DNA of 43,935 bases. It comes from an uncultured Selenomonas sp. Its GTDB lineage: Bacteria > Bacillota > Negativicutes > Selenomonadales > Selenomonadaceae. Shown here piece after piece: positions 39,387-43,935 of the stretch (position 1 is the stretch's first letter; each line of letters starts with the position of its first letter). A program made the position numbers and the translations under genes. The notes beneath the pieces are model-generated. The model was not told where the DNA came from. It did not search any database and was given only the letters and a program-made list of their open reading frames with translations. Location: the NCBI GenBank assembly GCA_934202005.1, contig CAKPXP010000018.1:1-43935 (forward strand). The letters run 5' to 3'.

Positions 39387-40247
39387 TTATTTCCGCATGA
39401 TATAGCGAACGATGAGATAGCCGATCTCATAGAGCACGATCATCGGCAGCGCGATCATCGACTGCGTGAACACATCCGGCGTCGGTGTGATGATGGCCGC
39501 GATGACGAACGCGAGGAAGATGACGATGCGCTGGTACTTCCGCAGGAACGCCGAGCCGAGGATGCCGAGCTTCGCCAGGATGACGATGATGAGCGGCAGC
39601 TCGAACACGAAGCCGAACGGCAGCACGAACCAGATGACGAAATCGAAATACTTGTCGACGGAAAAGAGCGCCTCGAGCTCCGCGTTGCCGAACCCCATGA
39701 AGAACTGCACCGCCGCGGGCAGCACGAGGAAGAACGAGAACGCGAGCCCGCCGAAAAAAAGCAGCACGGACGACGGCACGATGAGGCCGAGCACCATGCG
39801 CTCCGCGCGCGTGAGCGCCGGCAGGAAGAACCGCCAGACCTGGTAGAAAATCACCGGCAGCGCGAGCAGGAACCCCGCCGCGATCGCGACCTTCAGATAG
39901 GTGAAGAACGCCTCCGACGGCTGCATGTAGTAGAGCTTGCCCGCCGGCAGCGTGAGATAGTGCATGATCACATCGAGGAAATAATAGCCGACGCAGCTGC
40001 CGAGCGCGACGGCGATGAGGCATTTGATGAGGCGCGCGCGCAGCTCCGTGAGATGCGCGATGAGCGACATGCTGCCGTCATCCTCAGGCTCCTCCGGCGG
40101 CGCGGCCGCAGGCTCGATCGCCGCCTTTCCCTCCACAGCCGGCGCCTCTTCCGGCGCCGCTGTCGGCCGCTCCGTCGCCGTCCCCTGGACAGATGCAGCG
40201 GCTGCCTCCTCCGGCGCTTCTCTTTCCTCTGCCATACCGCCGCTCAT
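39387..40247 (-). CDS. tatC: Sec-independent translocase TatC
   Basis: The 286-residue protein has six membrane helices and is the Tat signal receptor. Marks are LIAHLTELRARLIKCLIAVA, YFLDVIMHYLTLPAGKLYYM with EAFFTYLKVA, and FLPALTRAERM. The first 58 residues are an extra hydrophilic Glu/Ala/Pro-rich extension not present in most TatC. ATG 40247 overlaps the tatA stop by four bases (ATGA) and has GGAG. A Tat substrate candidate lies at 30835-31875. Confidence 0.96.
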   Translation of the reverse strand: MSGGMAEEREAPEEAAAASVQGTATERPTAAPEEAPAVEGKAAIEPAAAPPEEPEDDGSMSLIAHLTELRARLIKCLIAVALGSCVGYYFLDVIMHYLTLPAGKLYYMQPSEAFFTYLKVAIAAGFLLALPVIFYQVWRFFLPALTRAERMVLGLIVPSSVLLFFGGLAFSFFLVLPAAVQFFMGFGNAELEALFSVDKYFDFVIWFVLPFGFVFELPLIIVILAKLGILGSAFLRKYQRIVIFLAFVIAAIITPTPDVFTQSMIALPMIVLYEIGYLIVRYIMRK

Positions 40248-40435
40248 TTTTTCTCCGTCTTGTCGGACTTCGCAGCGACATCGATGGTCTTCTTTTCCTC
40301 CTCAGAGCTTGCCGCCTTGAACTCGCGGATGCTCTTGCCGAGCGCCTTGCCGACATCGGGCAGCTTGCCCGGGCCGAACAGCACGAGCGCGATGACGAGA
40401 ATGACGAGCAGCTCGGGAACACCTAAATGAAACAT
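40244..40435 (-). CDS. tatA: Sec-independent translocase TatA
   Basis: The 63-residue protein has one N-terminal helix (MFHLGVPELLVILVIALVLF), the FGP hinge (20-22), an amphipathic helix KLPDVGKALGKSIREFK and a charged tail. No separate TatB gene is seen, as in many Firmicute minimal TatAC systems. ATG 40435 follows AGGAGG; a six-codon upstream extension covers this SD and is rejected. Confidence 0.95.
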   Translation of the reverse strand: MFHLGVPELLVILVIALVLFGPGKLPDVGKALGKSIREFKAASSEEEKKTIDVAAKSDKTEKK

Positions 40436-40456
40436 ATCTTTTCCTCCTGTCAAAGC

Positions 40457-40485
40457 GGCGCGCGGCAGACCTCCCGCCGCGCGCC
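40457..40485 (-). promoter_or_regulatory. Leader hairpin of the tat operon with an SD-like loop
   Basis: A 10-bp perfect GC stem, GGCGCGCGGC (40457-40466) with GCCGCGCGCC (40476-40485), lies just upstream of the tatA SD. On the mRNA its loop reads GGGAGGUCU, which looks like a second SD. It might stabilise the message or act in translational control; this is inference. Confidence 0.55.
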
Positions 40486-40505
40486 AGCGTGAAAACTACC
40501 TCTCT

Positions 40506-40534
40506 ATTATACAGGGCCGCAGGGGAAATCTCAA
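40506..40534 (-). promoter_or_regulatory. Sigma-A promoter of the tatAC-ubiDA-folD-fhs operon
   Basis: On the minus strand there is TTGAGA (40529-40534), a 17-bp spacer and TATAAT (40506-40511). The -10 is perfect and the -35 matches 5 of 6. The leader is about 65 bases. All six downstream genes are close-spaced or overlapping, and the next strong terminator is at 34086-34136. Confidence 0.88.
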
Positions 40535-40847
40535 CAAACGTGCCGCGCGCGCAGGCACTAGCGCTCCTGCGCATAAGAACCGCAGTCCGCCGCACGGACG
40601 TTCCCCGTCTCAGCAAAAGCACCATCAAAAAACCGACCGCCCGGACATCTCTGTGCCCAGACGGTCGGCATTCACGACACCCGCGCGGCATGTGGTCGAT
40701 TCCACTTCCGTCAGCCCCGCGGCTGCTTCTCTTCGTTTTTCTGCCCTTAGTATATCGGTTCGCGCGCGCCGCGTCAAGCGTTTCTTTGCGTCCGCATACG
40801 CCCCTGCGAGGCAAAAGATGACGCTTCCTGTAGTCCGCCCAAAAGTC
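40535..40847. other. Non-coding gap upstream of the tat promoter
   Basis: No gene is supported between the tat promoter and the small Cys-rich gene. The only feature is the terminator at 40627-40668; the remainder shows no recognisable motif. Confidence 0.6.
40627..40668 (-). terminator. Terminator after the small Cys-rich gene
   Basis: CCGACCG (40633-40639) pairs with CGGTCGG (40662-40668), with further internal pairing, and is followed on the minus strand by UUUUUU. It lies 180 bp past the stop of the gene at 40848 and upstream of the tat promoter. Confidence 0.8.
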
Positions 40848-41201
40848 TCAGCAGCCGAGATCGTGACGATGCTCGAGCAGGATGGCGCCGTTCGTGCAGG
40901 CCGGACAGATGCAGTATTTCGCGCCCTTTGCCTTGGCATCCTTGGCAGCCGCAAGCGTATTCGCCGCCGCCGCCTCACCGCCGAGGACCTTGGCGCCCTC
41001 CGGCGTACCCGCAAACGCGATGAGCCCGTCGATCCCTGTCACGCACTCTTCCAGTCCCGCGAGCATCTTCTCTGCCGCCGCGTGCTCATCCGGCGTGCCG
41101 AACGCCTTTTCCCAAGCCTCGATGAGCGCCTTGAGTCCCGGATAGCAGGAGGGAGCCGCCGCTGTTTTTTTCGCTGCCTCGAGCAGTTCCTGTTTCGTCA
41201 T
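40848..41201 (-). CDS. Small Cys-rich protein of unknown function
   Basis: The 117-residue soluble protein belongs to a family of short anaerobe proteins that I recall being labelled "molecular chaperone Hsp90" in databases; it shows none of the Hsp90 ATPase motifs, so that label should not be trusted. Visible features are APSCYPGLKA near residue 16, IDGLIAFAGTPEGAKVLGGE (57-76) and a C-terminal cluster KYCICPACTN (C97, C99, C102). Further cysteines are at 19, 53 and 117. The CxCxxC arrangement suggests metal or thiol chemistry. ATG 41201 has AAAGGATG. It starts 46 bp after the chemoreceptor stop and probably shares its transcript. Confidence 0.75.
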   Translation of the reverse strand: MTKQELLEAAKKTAAAPSCYPGLKALIEAWEKAFGTPDEHAAAEKMLAGLEECVTGIDGLIAFAGTPEGAKVLGGEAAAANTLAAAKDAKAKGAKYCICPACTNGAILLEHRHDLGC

Positions 41202-41247
41202 GAAACATCATCCTTTCTCTGTGAGTCGCAGTATGTAACCATTCCGC

Positions 41248-43050
41248 TTATATTTTAAACACTGCGATGGAATTTTGCAAGTTCTGCGCCTGCTCCGCGA
41301 GCTTGCGGCTCGCGTCGGCGATCTCGTGCATCGAGGCCGTCTCCTCCTCCGTCGCCGCCGAGACGGTCTGTGCCTCGTCCGCCACCGAACGGCTCTTGGT
41401 GTTGATCTCCTCGACGGCTGCGTCGATGCGGCCAATGCTCTGCGTCAGCCGCTCGACGGAGGACTGCATCGCCTGCGATGCCGCTGCCGCCTTGCCGACC
41501 ATGCTCGCGATGCCGTCAAAGGATGTGCCGGCGCCCTGCACGGTCTTCGTCCCGTCCATGACCTCGGAGAGTCCCTGGTGCATGGCGTCCACGGCCTCCT
41601 GCGTCGAGGACTGGATGCGGCCGATGCGCTCCGAGATCTCGCTCGCCGCCTCCTGCGACTGTTCGGCGAGCTTGCGCACCTCGTCGGCGACCACGGCGAA
41701 ACCGCGGCCGTGCTCCCCCGCGCGCGCCGCCTCGATCGCTGCGTTGAGCGCGAGGAGATTCGTCTGCTCGGCGATGCCGGCAATCGTGTCGACGATCTCG
41801 CCGATCTGCTTGGAGTTCTCCCCGAGGCCCTCGATGAGCTCCGCGATGTGGCTGACATTCGTCTCGATGGACTGCATGCCTGTCACCGCCGTAGCGACGC
41901 CCTGACGTCCCTCGGTTGCGACATTGCTCGTCTTCTGAACCTGCTGGCCTGTTTCTTCGAGATGCCCCTCGAAGTCCTGCATGTGCTGCGTGAGTTTTTT
42001 CGTATGCTCGTTGGCCGTCTGCACGTCATCGAATTGCTCCGAGCACGCGCCCGCGACCTTGACGATGGACTCGGCAATCGACTGGCTGACGTCCGCCGCC
42101 TGCTCGGCCGAGGATGTGAGTTCCTCAGACGACGCCGCGAGGTACTCCGCCGTCTGCGCGACATTGCGCATGAGCGCGCGCACCTTTTCATTCATTTCCT
42201 GCATGGCCTGAGCCATCGTGCCGAGCTCATCCGGACGGGAGGCGAGCTCTTGCATCTCCGCAGCAGCCTCGCCCTCGAGGCGGAAATCGCCCGTTCCCAT
42301 GACGCCGAGCCGCTCCGTCGTCCGCACGATCGGCCGCGCGATGTTCGCGCCGATGTAGCGCGAGAAGAGGGCCAGGAGGATTTGCAGCAAGACGATCACG
42401 CCGAGCGACTCCAGGATGCTCGTGCGCAGGTTCGCCGCGAGCTTCGCCTCCTTCTGCGCGACAATCGCATCGATCTCATCGATCCAGACGCCAGTGCCGA
42501 GCACCCAGTGATACGGCTGGAACTCGAGGGAATAGCCATATTTCGGCAGAGATTCTGTCTCTCCAGGCTTCGGGAATTCCCAGCGCGTGAACCCGCCGCC
42601 CTCCTGCTGCGCGGCCTTGTTGATCTCCTGGATGTAGGGGAAGCCATTCGGATCCTTGGCATTGTAGCGGTTCGTCCCCTCGACATCCTTCCTGCCGAGC
42701 AGCACGACGTTGTTGCCATCCACGGTATCAATCCAGAAATATCCCTTCCCGTCGTCGTAACGCAGATCGCGCACGCGGTCGGCTGCCTCCTTCTTCGCCT
42801 GATCCTCCGTGAGCTCGCCTGCCTGCTGTTTCTTGTAATACTCCTCGATGATCCCGTAGGCCACCTCTGTCTCACCCTTGAGCTGACTCCCCACACTATC
42901 CTCGAGATCTGCCCGATACGTGGCGAGCTGTGCGTGATTATCACGCACCGTACTCACGATGAAATAAGTTCCCACGCACAGCGTCGATACCAGCGACACG
43001 CCACCGATGGCAAGCATCAGGCGTGTTTTCATAGAAGAAATCTTCAACAT
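41248..43050 (-). CDS. Methyl-accepting chemotaxis protein with single Cache domain
   Basis: The 600-residue chemoreceptor has TM1 at about 11-33, a periplasmic single-Cache (sCache_2) domain at about 36-205 with [20 protein letters not shown] and [16 protein letters not shown]2 at about 211-229, a HAMP region and a long coiled-coil signalling domain. The conserved hairpin tip is about 418-463 ([20 protein letters not shown], then [20 protein letters not shown]). ATG 43050 follows AGGAGGAATG; the frame extends 15 codons upstream over the SD. The ligand is unknown; related Cache domains bind small carboxylates. A hairpin GAGACG/CGTCTC (43072-43089) lies in the leader. It is divergent from the hemerythrin gene. 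Confidence 0.95.
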   Translation of the reverse strand: MLKISSMKTRLMLAIGGVSLVSTLCVGTYFIVSTVRDNHAQLATYRADLEDSVGSQLKGETEVAYGIIEEYYKKQQAGELTEDQAKKEAADRVRDLRYDDGKGYFWIDTVDGNNVVLLGRKDVEGTNRYNAKDPNGFPYIQEINKAAQQEGGGFTRWEFPKPGETESLPKYGYSLEFQPYHWVLGTGVWIDEIDAIVAQKEAKLAANLRTSILESLGVIVLLQILLALFSRYIGANIARPIVRTTERLGVMGTGDFRLEGEAAAEMQELASRPDELGTMAQAMQEMNEKVRALMRNVAQTAEYLAASSEELTSSAEQAADVSQSIAESIVKVAGACSEQFDDVQTANEHTKKLTQHMQDFEGHLEETGQQVQKTSNVATEGRQGVATAVTGMQSIETNVSHIAELIEGLGENSKQIGEIVDTIAGIAEQTNLLALNAAIEAARAGEHGRGFAVVADEVRKLAEQSQEAASEISERIGRIQSSTQEAVDAMHQGLSEVMDGTKTVQGAGTSFDGIASMVGKAAAASQAMQSSVERLTQSIGRIDAAVEEINTKSRSVADEAQTVSAATEEETASMHEIADASRKLAEQAQNLQNSIAVFKI

Positions 43051-43198
43051 CCCACATTCCTCCTCATATTCGAGACGTTCCCTCGTCTCAAACACATGAC
43101 TTCATCACACAATTTGCAGCTTATGATATATATTTCGCCCTCAATACCCATTTTCCTGCTATCTTGTAGTATTTTGGAACGAAGATTGCTTGATCCCT

Positions 43199-43239
43199 CT
43201 GTAACAGTCGTTACAGCTTTCCAACGCCAAACGTATTAT
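43199..43239 (+). promoter_or_regulatory. Hemerythrin gene promoter overlapped by a perfect inverted repeat
   Basis: CTGTAAC-AGTC-GTTACAG (43199-43216) is a perfect 7-bp inverted repeat. Its right arm contains the presumed -35 TTACAG (43211-43216), followed by 17 bp and TATTAT (43234-43239). Such symmetry at the -35 points to a dimeric regulator, for example of the Crp/Fnr family; the identity is inference. Confidence 0.7.
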
Positions 43240-43271
43240 GATGGAAACAAAGAAAAAGGAGGCATCGCATC

Positions 43272-43682
43272 ATGTATCTCGAACTGCTCACCGATCATCA
43301 CACATCCATCTACGCGCTGCTGAAGCAGCTCTCCGGCTTCTCCTCAGCATCGATGCTCACCGCAAATGCCGAGGATGCCTCCCGCGCGATATCGCGCCTC
43401 GCGGGGCTTCTCACCGTCCACCTCGCGGCGGAGGACAAGTTCCTCTACCCGAGCCTCGCACGCAGCGAAGACGAGCACATCCGCACGACGGCCGCGCACT
43501 TCGAGGAGGAGATGGGACATCTCGCCAGCACGTTTCTCACCTATAAAGAGACATGGATGACGCCGACGAAGATCCGCCAAAATCCCGCCGCCTGCCTCGA
43601 GGCGACGAAGGAAGTCCTCGCCGCGCTGCAGGAACGCCTCGACCGCGAGGATGCGCAGCTTTATCCGCTGCTGCAAGATTGA
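43272..43682 (+). CDS. Hemerythrin-domain (HHE) protein
   Basis: The 136-residue four-helix-bundle protein would hold a di-iron centre and may sense or detoxify oxygen or nitric oxide. Candidate ligands are H9/H10 in LLTDHHTSI, H50 and E54 in VHLAAEDKFLYP, H76 and H83 in HFEEEMGHL, and E126 in REDAQLYPLL. The last motif lacks the usual paired histidine, so one ligand may be replaced. ATG 43272 follows AAAGGAGG. The gene is monocistronic, between the inverted-repeat promoter and a strong terminator. Confidence 0.88.
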   Translation: MYLELLTDHHTSIYALLKQLSGFSSASMLTANAEDASRAISRLAGLLTVHLAAEDKFLYPSLARSEDEHIRTTAAHFEEEMGHLASTFLTYKETWMTPTKIRQNPAACLEATKEVLAALQERLDREDAQLYPLLQD

Positions 43683-43697
43683 TCTGCCGAACAAAAC

Positions 43698-43758
43698 AAA
43701 CAGCGGCTCCCCCGCGCCGGTCTCGCAAGACAGGCGCGGGGGAGCCGCTGTTTTCTTC
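43698..43758 (+). terminator. Strong terminator after the hemerythrin gene
   Basis: CAGCGGCTCCCCCGCGCC (43701-43718) pairs perfectly with GGCGCGGGGGAGCCGCTG (43733-43750), extended by AAA/TTT, and is followed by TTTTCTTC. It is the most stable terminator in the window. Confidence 0.95.
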
Positions 43759-43798
43759 GAGAAGGACTGATTCCACCAGCACTTCCTTCATTCGCATA

Positions 43799-43819
43799 TT
43801 TAGGAAACCACTGATTAAT
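43799..43819. repeat. Solitary left end of the MITE-like family
   Basis: TAGGAAACCACTGATTAAT matches the family end with one inserted A. It lies 20 bp before the start of the copy at 43839; the 43759-43798 stretch (GAAGGACTGATT, then CAGCACTTCCTT) may be further degraded ends. Confidence 0.55.
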
Positions 43820-43838
43820 AGATTTGTCGCGCATTCAC

Positions 43839-43935
43839 TTAAGGAAGCACTGATTAAATGAAGTGCTCCGGATTTGCGTGGATGCGCTGTATCTCTCTAG
43901 GAGACAAACCAGAAGCGTAGCGGGCTACGCTGAGG
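43839..43935. mobile_element. Second copy of the MITE-like element, cut by the window edge
   Basis: It starts TTAAGGAAGCACTGATTAAA and stays alignable with the copy at 31910-32077 to the last base. A 30-bp block (43881-43910) is identical to 31952-31981. The inner hairpin GCGTAG/CTACGC (43915-43930) is fully paired, where the first copy has a G-U pair, so the structure is kept despite base changes. The right end is outside the window. Confidence 0.8.

Noticed and set aside
40848..41201. Hsp90-type chaperone
   Set aside because: At 117 residues it has no GHKL ATPase motifs; the label known from databases for similar proteins is not supported by sequence.

Overview
The window reads as a chromosomal segment of a GC-rich, diderm Firmicute. 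I infer class Negativicutes, most likely the Selenomonas/Mitsuokella group. The inference rests on Firmicute-type ribosomal protein order with strong Shine-Dalgarno (SD) sites, zinc-type S14 and L36, an L7Ae-type protein ahead of rpsL, and an anaerobe-style complement: formate-THF ligase with FolD, UbiA/UbiD, TatAC, and an AroH-type chorismate mutase. No 16S rRNA gene is present, so genus is not established.

Layout. (1) 1-1760: the edge of an integrated element. It holds the AT-rich 3' end of a Fic-family gene, about 310 bp of repeat-bearing spacer, and a tyrosine integrase that ends at the rplQ terminator. (2) 1763-21274, all on the minus strand: one almost unbroken translation supercluster, read from the right as rplGB(L7Ae-like)-rpsL-rpsG-fusA-tuf, then S10-spc-alpha from rpsJ to rplQ, with secY, adk, infA and rpoA inside. 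A good sigma-A promoter lies at 21246-21274, another probable one ahead of rpmJ at 4846-4874, and terminators follow tuf, adk and infA. rpoBC is not upstream of the str genes, and no map gene lies between adk and infA. (3) 21480-29789, minus strand: transketolase, chorismate mutase, a UbiB-like kinase, an ABC-F ATPase, a secreted glucosaminidase and a very GC-rich polytopic membrane protein, possibly a divergent NCS2 permease. (4) 29854-31875, plus strand: a TVP38-type membrane protein and a metallophosphoesterase with a twin-arginine signal. (5) 32136-34104: a Zn/Cd-type P-ATPase with an ArsR/SmtB-like operator. (6) 34369-40534, minus strand: one operon tatA-tatC-ubiD-ubiA-folD-fhs behind a near-consensus promoter. 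(7) 40627-43758: a small Cys-rich protein, a Cache-type chemoreceptor and a divergent hemerythrin-domain gene whose promoter overlaps a perfect inverted repeat.

Functional links. The left half makes ribosomes, elongation factors, translocon and RNA polymerase alpha. The tat operon encodes the export route that the twin-arginine phosphoesterase would use. UbiD, UbiA, the UbiB-like kinase and AroH all point to isoprenoid quinone and aromatic metabolism; FolD and Fhs form the one-carbon folate pair.

I found no clearly new multi-gene system. The least explained signal is a dispersed, MITE-like inverted-repeat family with ends of the type AGGAACCRCTGATTAA. There is one full 168-bp copy, one copy cut by the window edge, a minimal palindromic copy between folD and fhs, and solitary ends that sit on the stop codons of fhs and of the putative permease gene. 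A 30-bp internal block is identical in the two long copies and is followed by a conserved small hairpin. A second, shorter hairpin repeat (CCTTCTCC...GGAGAAGG) also recurs.
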